Below, piece by piece: positions 1 to 7,493 of a DNA stretch of 64,000 nt. Under the pieces are notes generated by a model. That model saw only the letters and a list, made by a program, of their open reading frames with translations. It was not told where the DNA came from and made no database searches. A program made the position numbers and the translations under genes. Within the stretch, counting starts at the first letter, position 1. Each line of letters starts with the position of its first letter. Origin of the DNA: an uncultured Sphingomonadaceae bacterium (GTDB lineage: Bacteria > Pseudomonadota > Alphaproteobacteria > Sphingomonadales > Sphingomonadaceae); the NCBI GenBank assembly GCA_947493215.1, contig CANLQE010000001.1:1985404-2049403 (forward strand), in the 5' to 3' direction.

Positions 1-2444
1 ATGTAAGCAATGCCTTCGTCGCCTTCTACGCGCCACACAGGGGCACCGCGTTCGAGACCGGACAGCTGGTTCGCCTGTTGTGCATCCACTTCAATGGCGG
101 GCGCATAAGGGGCAGGGACGCTGAAATCACCGGTTGCACCGTGATGGGCCGGTTTGCCGTCCCGATCGGTCAGACGCACAGCCAAAACAGGACGTGTTAC
201 GCCGTCAGCGACCAATATCGAGCGATCTTTCAGCAATTCCGCGTTGAGCGGGCTGGCAGAATAATGGACGTCGCGGGTCAATTCTTCGACCAGCTTCCCA
301 TTTTTGTTCAAAACCCGGGCCACAAGCGTGTTTTTACGGGATTTGATATCCAGACCGCGCCACAAGCTGACTTGAACCGAACCGGTTGCGCTTTTTTCCT
401 TACCGTCAAACGACAGCGGGTTCACCGCTTCGCCGTTTAGGGTGAGTTCAACCCGTTGGCCCTTGCCGTGCTTAACAGCAACCCGCAGCGACTTAACGCG
501 AGGGTTATAGCCGGTTTCCGGGAAAACCCATCCAATGCCGGGTGCTTGTCCAGCAAGCCAGTTACGCTCGGCGCCGGCAGCCTCTGGATCCGAGAGGATT
601 TCAGGTTTTTGATAGGTTTCAATAGCTTGTACTTCCCGTGCAGCCACTTTGTGACCGCGGAAATCTGCGCGTTTCAGAGCGCCGCCACGGCCTTCAACAA
701 AGCGAGAAATGTCGCTGCCGGCCGCGCGGGTGTTCTGCGCGCAGTTAATCGGGGCCATATCCGCCGGGAAAGTCGATGGATCGACCTGTACAACGTGCAA
801 GCCGGGCTTAATGCCTTCAAAATGATAGCGGCCGTCGTCGTCGGTAATGGTGTAGGTTCCGTCCTGCAGCATGACCCGAATGCCACCAATTCCGTTGGCT
901 TCACGCGGATCGACGCTGCATCCGCCGTCGGTAATGCGGCCAATAATCGTAAATCTTTCGGAAATGCCGTCGCGCTCGATGCGGACGGGCGCACTGGTGA
1001 CGAGGCTTTGCGCGCCGCGATCGTCGCGGGCCTGGGCCGTGTTAATCGCATCGCCGGGCTGAGCGTCCTGACGGACTTCAGCCAAATAGGTCAGTAATCC
1101 GCTGCCCGCAGCGGGCAGAGCGGGGACGGTGACAGAGAAATTCTGTCCGTTGGGCTGCACAACAGGCGTTACGAGAGTACCATTATAGCGAACAGTATCA
1201 ATGCGCAGGCGCATCGCGTTCGGCAATTGGTCCTCAATCGTAATCGCACCGGTGGTGCGCAGGGGATCGCTATTCTGGACGGTAACCCGATATTGAATAG
1301 CATCACCCGGCACGGCAATCGCGGTGGATGCCTCTTTGGTGATGGTTATCGGAACGCCGGGCCGGTCCAGCGGAACATCGACGCGCACTGGGGCCGGGTC
1401 ACTCAGCGTTATGATACCGCCGTAGGAACCGTCCACGATTGTGAATGGCAGTCCGTCAGTGCGCTGAAAGCCTGCTAACGACTCCGGTGTTGCCGTCGAC
1501 GGCGCTGTATAGGGCGCTGGGGGCTCTATCAGCAGCCGATATTGCCCCGGACGGGCAAAGGGGAAGCGATAGAAGCCTTCGGTGAAATTATACACATTGC
1601 CGCCGCTGTCCGTTACAGATCCGCCGGAAATCACTGTGCTGGGGAACACAGAAACGCCGTCATCACCGAAAACTTCTGCTGGCAGGCCCGTGGCAACGTC
1701 TATGAGCGTTACCCGTGTACCATCAACAGGGGCGCCATCGCCGCTGTCAAAGGTTTCACCAAAGGGATCGATCAAAATCCCTATTTCGACTGTGCCAATG
1801 GCACTACCGCTGACTTCATCAATACCGACGTTGAGCTGATCGCCAGGCTGCACGGACAGGACGCAATCGCCCTGAACCGGCGCAGGCGGTATCGCTGCGG
1901 TATTGATCATGCCAACGAAACGGCCGCTATTTGCTTCAGTTTCGACGATATTGATCGTCTCACGGTCGCCAGATGGCGTGGTGAGGACAATATCGAAACT
2001 GTCGATAGCGGCACTACTCAAATTCTTGTTTGGGGCAAGAACTGAGACAATTAATGGCTCTCCAGCGCGGATTCTGTCCGTTTCCATGATGGAAGCCGGG
2101 CTGGTATTGGTTCCGGCGAACACGCCGCGGAGCTCAACAGGGACATTGCCGCCGGAGCCTCTGCAGATTGTACCGGGAAGAGGAAGCTGTTCCGCGCCTG
2201 GCGGATCATCAAAATGGAAAAGTGTGATCTCAGGCGGCACTGTTGGGGGTGCAACGACCTGAATATCGACGCGATTGGACGGGGTTTGCAGGCGGCTGCT
2301 GCCCACATCCCACTCGGCCTCTGCGACGTTCGTTATAAGAGGGAAGCTTTGTGCATGTGCAGGAATCATAGAGGCAGGCGCGATCATCGCCCCTGCAGCA
2401 AGCGCCAGACTGACTGGCTTAATAAGGTTGGTTAACCAACGCAT
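1..2444 (-). CDS. Large secreted DUF11-type repeat surface protein (3' end outside window)
   Basis: The reading frame is open from an ATG at 2444 through the window edge, so about 814 N-terminal residues are visible and the C-terminus is missing. Residues 1 to about 33 form a signal peptide with an AHA-Q type cleavage region, so the protein is exported. Around residues 365-490 there is a DUF11-like beta-sandwich (PGDAIQYRVTVQN, then DQLPNAMRLR), followed at about 495-555 by a carboxypeptidase-regulatory/SdrD_B-like module (DDDGRYHFEGIKPG). Extracytoplasmic adhesins and surface proteins of Gram-negative bacteria are often built this way, but the anchoring end is not visible. It is the last gene of the visible minus-strand operon of DUF11-like proteins. 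The start lacks a Shine-Dalgarno sequence: a C/T-rich stretch and a hairpin lie directly upstream. An in-frame ATG at 2495 exists but has a GAGGA with no spacing. Confidence 0.75.
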   Translation of the reverse strand, partial: MRWLTNLIKPVSLALAAGAMIAPASMIPAHAQSFPLITNVAEAEWDVGSSRLQTPSNRVDIQVVAPPTVPPEITLFHFDDPPGAEQLPLPGTICRGSGGNVPVELRGVFAGTNTSPASIMETDRIRAGEPLIVSVLAPNKNLSSAAIDSFDIVLTTPSGDRETINIVETEANSGRFVGMINTAAIPPAPVQGDCVLSVQPGDQLNVGIDEVSGSAIGTVEIGILIDPFGETFDSGDGAPVDGTRVTLIDVATGLPAEVFGDDGVSVFPSTVISGGSVTDSGGNVYNFTEGFYRFPFARPGQYRLLIEPPAPYTAPSTATPESLAGFQRTDGLPFTIVDGSYGGIITLSDPAPVRVDVPLDRPGVPITITKEASTAIAVPGDAIQYRVTVQNSDPLRTTGAITIEDQLPNAMRLRIDTVRYNGTLVTPVVQPNGQNFSVTVPALPAAGSGLLTYLAEVRQDAQPGDAINTAQARDDRGAQSLVTSAPVRIERDGISERFTIIGRITDGGCSVDPREANGIGGIRVMLQDGTYTITDDDGRYHFEGIKPGLHVVQVDPSTFPADMAPINCAQNTRAAGSDISRFVEGRGGALKRADFRGHKVAAREVQAIETYQKPEILSDPEAAGAERNWLAGQAPGIGWVFPETGYNPRVKSLRVAVKHGKGQRVELTLNGEAVNPLSFDGKEKSATGSVQVSLWRGLDIKSRKNTLVARVLNKNGKLVEELTRDVHYSASPLNAELLKDRSILVADGVTRPVLAVRLTDRDGKPAHHGATGDFSVPAPYAPAIEVDAQQANQLSGLERGAPVWRVEGDEGIAY

Positions 2445-2446
2445 CC

Positions 2447-2491
2447 AAAAAAGGGGAGGCGGCGGCCTACCGGAAAGCCCGGTAAGCCGCC
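2447..2491 (-). terminator. Hairpin plus T-tract before the giant surface gene
   Basis: Arms 2461-2473 and 2479-2491 pair over 13 positions around a 5-base loop. Read on the minus strand the only imperfect pair is a G-U wobble; on the plus strand it would be an A-C mismatch, so the minus-strand RNA is the one that folds well. Eight bases after the stem comes a run of six T (minus strand), then the ATG at 2444. The T-run is further from the stem than in a classical intrinsic terminator, so this could be a partial terminator, an mRNA-stabilising hairpin or an attenuator. Confidence 0.55.
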
Positions 2492-2504
2492 ACATTCCTC
2501 AGTT

Positions 2505-3602
2505 TTAATCTACCGTCGCGCGGAAGAGCAGCGTTTCGGTAACGCCTGCGGCAACATCGCCGAGATCACCGGTGATAACACCTGACGATTCAGCAAGAGT
2601 GCCGACATCCGCGTTGGTACCCGTGCCATCGCATGCCAGCGCTGAACGAACACCGTTCGCAGCCGGAATAGTGGCTGGCCCAGTCACCGGCGCCGTCGCG
2701 TAGAATGACAGGTCCAGAGCGGAAATGTCATCCGAAATGCTAACGCTTGTGGCGGTTGCACTGCCCGTCGCGTTGGTCACGGCGATACAATATTCGATAA
2801 CCGCACCCGGAATGGATTTCGGGTTGGTGCTACCGTTTACTGGATCCCAAAGAACCGCGCTGGACTTCACGACGCTAACATTAGCGGCGGAAATCACGAA
2901 GTTATCCGTGTCTGAAGCCGTCGCATTCACGATTACATTGTCGATATTGGCCGCATTGACGGTACCATCTTCGGTATTGGTTGCGTTGACGGTATAATCA
3001 CCACCAAGACTTCCGCCCGTAGCACCCTCTTTAATGGCTGCAGTCAGCGTAATACCTGCTGCATCACCGCTTGCCAGACTCAGTGGGATATCACCGACAA
3101 TATAGACAGTCGCGTTTGCATCTTCAGCAAGCTCGTCAATGAATGTCGCTGTATCTTCTGCTGGCTGATAACCAGGAGTTGCGCCGGATTCGACGAAAAT
3201 TAGCAGACCCGTGACATCAAAGTCATCGGTGCCGCTAAATGGTGTCGCGGCTCCGGTTGTTTGCTGAGTAGCGGTCAATTCAAAGTCGACAACGTCATTT
3301 GAATCGTTGGTAACCGTGTAGGTCAGGAAGGCCGGATTAGGCGCGCCTGCGGTCTGGCCTGGCGTAACCTGTTGGGCCGCGCCATTGGCTTCCGAAACGG
3401 TCAGATCAAGCTTACGGTCAACCGTAAACGTGTCGGAATCGGTTTCCGCCGTCTGAGATACGCCGCCAACCTGATAGTTGACGGTAACATTGTTGGTAAT
3501 TGCGTCGCCTGCGGTTGTTCCTGCAGCAAAAGCCGGGTTTGCACCCAGCATTGCGGCCGTAACAGCTCCTGTGGCAACGAGTAGTTTCAGTTTACTGGTC
3601 AT
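2505..3602 (-). CDS. Exported DUF11-like protein A (365 aa)
   Basis: Unrecognised by name. It starts with a clear signal peptide (charged MTSKLK, hydrophobic core, cleavage after AFA near residue 27). The mature part is rich in Thr, Ala, Asp and Asn, almost free of Lys and Cys, and predicted beta-sandwich. Its layout matches protein B at 4157-5191 step by step: a start around AAGT.AG..I.N, a DS.T.TV segment, a Y.VTN strand, a DDFD loop, a V.VVKS strand, an IPGA.I.Y strand and an ending F..TVD. The two are therefore tandem paralogs. AGGAG sits 7 bases before the ATG. The gap to the upstream gene (3603-3669) holds a 6-bp hairpin (3632-3653). A role in a cell-surface layer or fibre is inferred only from export and domain type. 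Confidence 0.8.
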   Translation of the reverse strand: MTSKLKLLVATGAVTAAMLGANPAFAAGTTAGDAITNNVTVNYQVGGVSQTAETDSDTFTVDRKLDLTVSEANGAAQQVTPGQTAGAPNPAFLTYTVTNDSNDVVDFELTATQQTTGAATPFSGTDDFDVTGLLIFVESGATPGYQPAEDTATFIDELAEDANATVYIVGDIPLSLASGDAAGITLTAAIKEGATGGSLGGDYTVNATNTEDGTVNAANIDNVIVNATASDTDNFVISAANVSVVKSSAVLWDPVNGSTNPKSIPGAVIEYCIAVTNATGSATATSVSISDDISALDLSFYATAPVTGPATIPAANGVRSALACDGTGTNADVGTLAESSGVITGDLGDVAAGVTETLLFRATVD

Positions 3603-3669
3603 AACTGATCTCCTGTTTCACTTAAATTTGAATCGCCAAACCCCCGCGGCGATCCGATACGGTTTGCGG

Positions 3670-4146
3670 TCACCTCACGGTGCCGCGAAATACAAGTTTC
3701 CCTTCCGAACCCACAGAAAGAGAACGATTAAATTTCCACTTGATATGCGTCACGTCGCTCATCAGGGCAGGGCGAACCTCGCCGTTTGCGCGCGTGTAAG
3801 TCAGAGCCGAGAGCGACCCCCACTTCTTGCCTCCGTCAACGGAGACAATTTCGGTGCCATCAGACGTTCCATTGAACGCGACCGCTTTGGGGAGCGGGTT
3901 GGTGACAGAGAAATCGGTGGCTGGCGTGCTGCCAACATTCTTATATTTGACAACGAAGACGAGATTATCGCCCGGTATGACCGTTTCCGGTGCTTCAAGC
4001 ATGACAGCAGTCGTGCCGTTGGGCTTTTCAACTGTGCGCTCGACAAAAACGTCGCTTGAGAGCGTCACATTGTTGGCTGCCATCGCCATCCCGGGGATCG
4101 CAAGAGCAGCGAATATAGCCAAATGCTTCAAGATATTGATTTTCAT
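3670..4146 (-). CDS. Small exported single-domain DUF11-like protein (158 aa)
   Basis: A signal peptide ending AMA-A is followed by about 135 residues that form one DUF11-like domain: the typical strand VIPGDNLVFVVKYKNVG and the following TDFSVTNPLP are both present. The protein ends in LVFRGTVR, echoing the ends of neighbours A (LLFRATVD) and B (ITFQVTID), so the cluster shares a terminal strand. I chose ATG 4146 rather than the TTG one codon upstream because GAGGA lies 7 bases before the ATG. That GAGGA overlaps the TGA stop of protein B, which suggests translational coupling. One short domain makes a structural subunit or chaperone-like partner plausible; the function is unknown. Confidence 0.75.
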   Translation of the reverse strand: MKINILKHLAIFAALAIPGMAMAANNVTLSSDVFVERTVEKPNGTTAVMLEAPETVIPGDNLVFVVKYKNVGSTPATDFSVTNPLPKAVAFNGTSDGTEIVSVDGGKKWGSLSALTYTRANGEVRPALMSDVTHIKWKFNRSLSVGSEGKLVFRGTVR

Positions 4147-4156
4147 CAATTATTCC

Positions 4157-5191
4157 TCAATCTATCGTTACTTGGAAGGTAATCGTGCGGGTTTGTCCGC
4201 CCGGAACAGTGCCGAGGCTGACGGCTATCGCACTGCCATCAAAAGACCCGGCATCGGGATCGGCATCACTATCGGTCAGGCCTGCGCCCTCCAGAGTGAT
4301 GCTCTCGGCCGTATAAGTTGTGTCCGCTGGTATATCGTCATTGACGTTCAGGTTGGTCAGACTACCCGAACCCGTAATCGTCGCGACGAGTTGATAGGTA
4401 ATGGTCGCGCCTGGAACCGCTTCATTTCCGCCAAATTGATCAACAATGGTTGCACTTTTTACCAACGCGACCTGTGCTGCCTGGATAAGGAAGAAGCTGC
4501 TGTCTTCACCGTCAGCGCCGGTGGAACCCACAACAGCATCCCCGCCGCCGTCGCCTTGTCCGGCAAAACTTGTGCCCGGTGCGCCGCTGCCGGTAGTCGC
4601 TACCGCTGATAATTCTACTTCGGCGCGCTGCCCATCGGTAGCTCCCACGGGAATATCAGACAATATAAAGACATTGATGCTGGAATCTGGCGCTAAATCA
4701 GGATCGTTTGAACCGGGCGTGTAAATTGTATCCACACCGGCATCAAAAACACCATTGTCGTCCGTATCAAGATAGATAACAGCATTGCTGGTATCAAAAT
4801 CGTCGCCACCTACGGCCGTATCGGCGGTCAGCGTGAACGTTTCGTTGCCATTGCCGGTGTTGGTAACCTGATAAGTGGTAACTTGCTGGGTCGCGCCGCT
4901 GTCAACAGCAACATCTCCGGGATCACTGGACGCTACCGTAACATCAAGCAACTCGTCTACTGTGATCGTAACTGTATTGGAATCAATGACGACGGGGCCA
5001 CCCGGTCCATCATAGGTCGCTTGCGCGGTGTTGAGAATGTCCGTGCCCGCAATCGTACCCGCGGCGTGAGCAGCAGAGATGCCAACGGTCATCGCGGACA
5101 GCGTGATTGCCAGCGTCATGACACCGCGTGTTGCAAGCGCACCAATAGACCCTTTGGAACTGCTAGCATCTGTTTTTCGTACATATTTCAT
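4157..5191 (-). CDS. Exported DUF11-like protein B (344 aa), first gene of the surface operon
   Basis: The N-terminus is long for a signal peptide: about 23 polar residues (MKYVRKTDASSSKGS...) precede the hydrophobic core, and cleavage is likely after AHA near residue 43. The mature chain is acidic and beta-rich. It includes a Ca2+-site-like Asp cluster (YLDTDDNGVFDAGVD) that resembles a dockerin/EF-type loop, and a DUF11-like C-terminal sandwich (VPGATITYQLVATITGSG, then NDDIPADTTY). It is a paralog of protein A (2505-3602). The ATG has no strong Shine-Dalgarno. Upstream lies a 400-base AT-rich region with a CtrA-type site, where the operon promoter is expected. Function unknown; surface display is an inference. 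Confidence 0.78.
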   Translation of the reverse strand: MKYVRKTDASSSKGSIGALATRGVMTLAITLSAMTVGISAAHAAGTIAGTDILNTAQATYDGPGGPVVIDSNTVTITVDELLDVTVASSDPGDVAVDSGATQQVTTYQVTNTGNGNETFTLTADTAVGGDDFDTSNAVIYLDTDDNGVFDAGVDTIYTPGSNDPDLAPDSSINVFILSDIPVGATDGQRAEVELSAVATTGSGAPGTSFAGQGDGGGDAVVGSTGADGEDSSFFLIQAAQVALVKSATIVDQFGGNEAVPGATITYQLVATITGSGSLTNLNVNDDIPADTTYTAESITLEGAGLTDSDADPDAGSFDGSAIAVSLGTVPGGQTRTITFQVTID

Positions 5192-5521
5192 GGGCTTGAT
5201 ATGCAGGAAAAAGGCAAATATTTAGTAAAGATGGCGTCAAAAACCTGTTGCCGTCACTTTGAATAAAAGCTTTGCAAAACAGCTAGTTAGGTAATATTTT
5301 AAGAGATTATTGACTAATTGCTTAATGGCATTTTAACTGTAACCATTTGTAACATTCGTTAAATTATGTCACATTCCATCCGAAATGGGTGTTTCGTAAA
5401 ACATCAGCCTGAGTTTGGCCGATTGGATCAAATTGACGCCAAGTCATCCGGTCAGGCTGTATGATTTTTGCGTGCATATCTGCACAAAGCAAAATTTCTT
5501 TGCTCGATTGCAAGAGTGTTG
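5192..5521. other. AT-rich intergenic region, promoter area of the surface operon
   Basis: No credible gene is seen. The stretch from 5220 to 5390 is markedly more AT-rich than its surroundings and carries many TTAA and GTAAC words. The minus-strand promoter of the operon starting at 5191 is expected here. The part to the right leads into the tRNA-Asp promoter on the plus strand. Confidence 0.5.
5322..5336 (+). promoter_or_regulatory. CtrA-type binding site (TTAA-N7-TTAAC)
   Basis: TTAA at 5322-5325 and TTAA at 5333-5336, followed by C at 5337, are separated by exactly 7 bases. This is the full CtrA consensus of Alphaproteobacteria. It lies about 130 bases upstream of the surface operon's first ATG (minus strand). 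Binding is inferred from the match alone; chance matches occur in AT-rich DNA. Confidence 0.45.
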
Positions 5522-5548
5522 TTGACAGTCAGGCAGCGCTCTTATACT
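5522..5548 (+). promoter_or_regulatory. Probable promoter of tRNA-Asp
   Basis: A TTGACA at 5522-5527 and TATACT at 5543-5548 resemble sigma-70 -35 and -10 boxes. The spacer is 15 bases, shorter than optimal; shifting the -35 upstream gives 16-18 bases with a weaker hexamer. The tRNA starts 45 bases after the -10. Confidence 0.5.
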
Positions 5549-5592
5549 TGCGCTTCTCCACCGCACGAACCGGCATATATGTCGGCGCATAA

Positions 5593-5669
<77 letters not shown>

Positions 5670-5695
5670 TTGCCTGAAAACAGGCAATTGGCGAT

Positions 5696-5947
5696 TTAGG
5701 AACGGAATTTCCCGCTACTCATCCACCGTAACAATGGTTTGATGGGGTATATCCAGATAATCCCGGCGAAAACGTAGATTGGCAATTGCAGCCAGAAGTT
5801 CAGATCGCTGATCCAGTCCATCATACTGACGACGATGCCGCACCAGAGCAGGATAAAGACCAGAATCACCATCATACCAAAAGGCGCGCGCCAGTTGGGT
5901 GCATCCGGGGGATTATGGGGTGTTTGATTGTCTGGCTCTGTCGTCAT
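5696..5947 (-). CDS. DUF2842-like small inner-membrane protein (83 aa)
   Basis: A Pro/Asp-rich cytoplasmic N-terminus of about 20 residues is followed by two predicted transmembrane helices (residues about 24-45 and 52-70). The ending YVFAGIIWIYPIKPLLRWM matches what I know of the alphaproteobacterial DUF2842 family (YV.AGI.W..P..PL..WM). Function unknown. Its ATG overlaps the stop of the upstream cyclo-ligase by 4 bases (5944-5947), so the two are translationally coupled. Confidence 0.75.
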   Translation of the reverse strand: MTTEPDNQTPHNPPDAPNWRAPFGMMVILVFILLWCGIVVSMMDWISDLNFWLQLPIYVFAGIIWIYPIKPLLRWMSSGKFRS

Positions 5948-6528
5948 GACGTCATATCAACTCTTTGAATTATTTCGGATTCTGTGACGATCATATGTAA
6001 AGTGACGTCATGGGGCTGCATTGGGATATCTTCGGCCTCTTGCACGGACCAAGCGAGCCCGACGCGGGTAGCTTCAGGGTGTTTTTCAAAGCTTCTGTCA
6101 TAATGGCCTTTGCCTTGACCGAGACGGCCCATAGACCGGTCAAAAGCGACCATTGGCGTGATTATCAGGTCCGGCACGACAACAGGGCAGCTAGCACCGG
6201 GTTCCGCTATATCCTGATATCCAGATTCCAGCAGATCGATCGTGTCAACCTGCCTAAATTCCAGCGGAGAATCTCCCATGACTACTGGAAAACATAGTAT
6301 TTTTCCTGATTCGATTAGAAATTCTGTCAGCCGTGCGGTCGGTGCTTCTGACCCCATCGCGCTGTAAAGGGCGACGACCTCACTTTGATCAACCAGTTTC
6401 GCGAGCGGAGAGGGCGGACGGCGGAAAGCTAAGCCGCGCGTCGCGGCATCCAGCTGGCTGTGGAAAGCATCGCGCCGTCGCCGATATTCTTCACGTAACT
6501 TCTTCTTTTCTTCTGACAAGTTATTCAA
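5944..6528 (-). CDS. ygfA: 5-formyltetrahydrofolate cyclo-ligase
   Basis: ATP-dependent conversion of 5-formyl-THF to 5,10-methenyl-THF in folate one-carbon metabolism. It has 194 residues, normal for the family. The N-terminal Lys/Arg-rich helix (KKKLREEYRRRRDAF) and the signature MGRLGQGKGHYDR at about residues 133-145, which holds the ATP-binding glycine-rich loop, are both present. The gene follows 6S RNA and zapA on the same strand, the arrangement zapA-ssrS-ygfA known from many Proteobacteria, so co-transcription and processing with 6S RNA is likely. It overlaps the next gene by ATGA. Confidence 0.92.
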   Translation of the reverse strand: MNNLSEEKKKLREEYRRRRDAFHSQLDAATRGLAFRRPPSPLAKLVDQSEVVALYSAMGSEAPTARLTEFLIESGKILCFPVVMGDSPLEFRQVDTIDLLESGYQDIAEPGASCPVVVPDLIITPMVAFDRSMGRLGQGKGHYDRSFEKHPEATRVGLAWSVQEAEDIPMQPHDVTLHMIVTESEIIQRVDMTS

Positions 6529-6550
6529 AAAACTATCTTTCTTGGAGAAG

Positions 6551-6732
6551 GTGACGGGACCGCCAGGGTCGTTTGCCGGAAAATCCTCTGACGCCTATTA
6601 CGTCAGGTGGGCGCCATATGCGTCGGACCCGACTTCCGAAGAAATCCGCAATCCGGGCAGGGACAGCTCCCTATGTTGTTATATCGCCTCAGGGATGTTC
6701 GCTTCTAGCTCGTATCAGGCAGTACCCGTCAC
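6551..6732 (-). ncRNA. ssrS: 6S RNA
   Basis: A gene-free stretch between zapA and the cyclo-ligase gene folds with a long closing stem: 6551-6564 pairs with 6718-6732, 14 pairs with one bulge. Inside, the minus strand carries TCCCTGAGGCGATAT (about 6681-6696), the best conserved piece of the 6S 5' arm, and a matching GC-rich opposite arm. 6S RNA mimics an open promoter and sequesters sigma-70 RNA polymerase in stationary phase. The gene order zapA-6S-ygfA is conserved across Proteobacteria. Ends are approximate, set from the closing stem. Confidence 0.88.
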
Positions 6733-6739
6733 TTGCTAT

Positions 6740-7105
6740 CTAGGGATGATTGGCGCTCTGCTCAAGGCTGTTGGCAAAGGCTTCTGCACGATCAGCTAGT
6801 TTTTCAAGCGCTAGCAGCACTCGTTCATCCTCAGCATCGTTGGATTTCTGCGATTTACCAGTTGCTGGAATGGCGGGTTGAGGAGCGGGGGCATTGCCCT
6901 TAGTTGTTTTCATGCCATGCAGCTCGTCCGCCAGCAAGAGCGAGGTAAACAGCAACATGCGGCTTTCCGTTAAGCCAGCAGGATCACCGGCTTCACCAGC
7001 TTTTCCATCAACCATTGCACCCAGTTTGGCGAGATGGCCTTCTTCCCCGTCCTGACAGGTTACCATGAATGATCGGCCGCCAATTTCCAGCTTTACCTGT
7101 GCCAT
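6740..7105 (-). CDS. zapA: Cell division protein ZapA
   Basis: FtsZ-ring associated protein of 121 residues. The start MAQVKLEIGGRSFMVTCQDG and the helix with RMLLFTSLLLADELH are the ZapA hallmarks; a linker rich in Ala and Pro precedes a C-terminal coiled coil (ERVLLALEKLADRAEAFANSLE) that mediates tetramerisation. It follows a 63-residue coiled-coil gene by a single base and ends just before 6S RNA. Confidence 0.9.
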   Translation of the reverse strand: MAQVKLEIGGRSFMVTCQDGEEGHLAKLGAMVDGKAGEAGDPAGLTESRMLLFTSLLLADELHGMKTTKGNAPAPQPAIPATGKSQKSNDAEDERVLLALEKLADRAEAFANSLEQSANHP

Positions 7106-7106
7106 A

Positions 7107-7298
7107 TTAGCGCTCCTGCTGGGCGATTAGCCCGTCGATTGTGTGGATGGCTCGCTTCATTTCGTCTTTCAGCGCCGCATGGCGTTTTTCCAACGCAGCG
7201 TCAGGTTGATGATTGGTTCCGGTTTCTTTGGCCGTTTCTATTCGGCTAAGGGCCCGCTCGATACGGCCGATAGCGAGGATCACACGTTCGTTTTCCAT
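7107..7298 (-). CDS. Small coiled-coil protein upstream of zapA (63 aa)
   Basis: Charged, helical throughout (IGRIERALSRIETAKET; ALKDEMKRAIHTIDGLIAQ), probably one coiled coil of about 55 residues. No family is recognised with certainty; short helical proteins in this position are common in Alphaproteobacteria. Its stop is one base before the zapA ATG, so the two are co-translated, and a role in Z-ring or cell-division structure is inferred from position only. Confidence 0.65.
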   Translation of the reverse strand: MENERVILAIGRIERALSRIETAKETGTNHQPDAALEKRHAALKDEMKRAIHTIDGLIAQQER

Positions 7299-7493
7299 GA
7301 CTTGGTTCCGACATATAAGTTATTGTGTTTCATTGGTAACAATCTCAAGCCTCTGCGTAAACAAGAGATCGGTGAAGCGTAGCCTTGACGATATGGGCGT
7401 AGGCCAGCAAAGGATGTGTCAAAATGGCGAATCGGTAGATTTCCTTAGTCCACCGTTGTCAAAATTTGATCACTGCTGGGGGATCCTAAAAAC

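Noticed and set aside
78-2045. Several plus-strand open frames of 80-213 codons across the start of the window
   Set aside because: They lie on the opposite strand of the giant surface gene, show no family motifs, and lack ribosome sites. The minus frame runs open over the whole stretch with a signal peptide.
2505-5191. Repeated Thr/Asp-rich coding sequence as a possible repeat array or CRISPR
   Set aside because: Similarity is between two paralogous proteins, not regular DNA repeats; no spacer pattern or cas gene is present.
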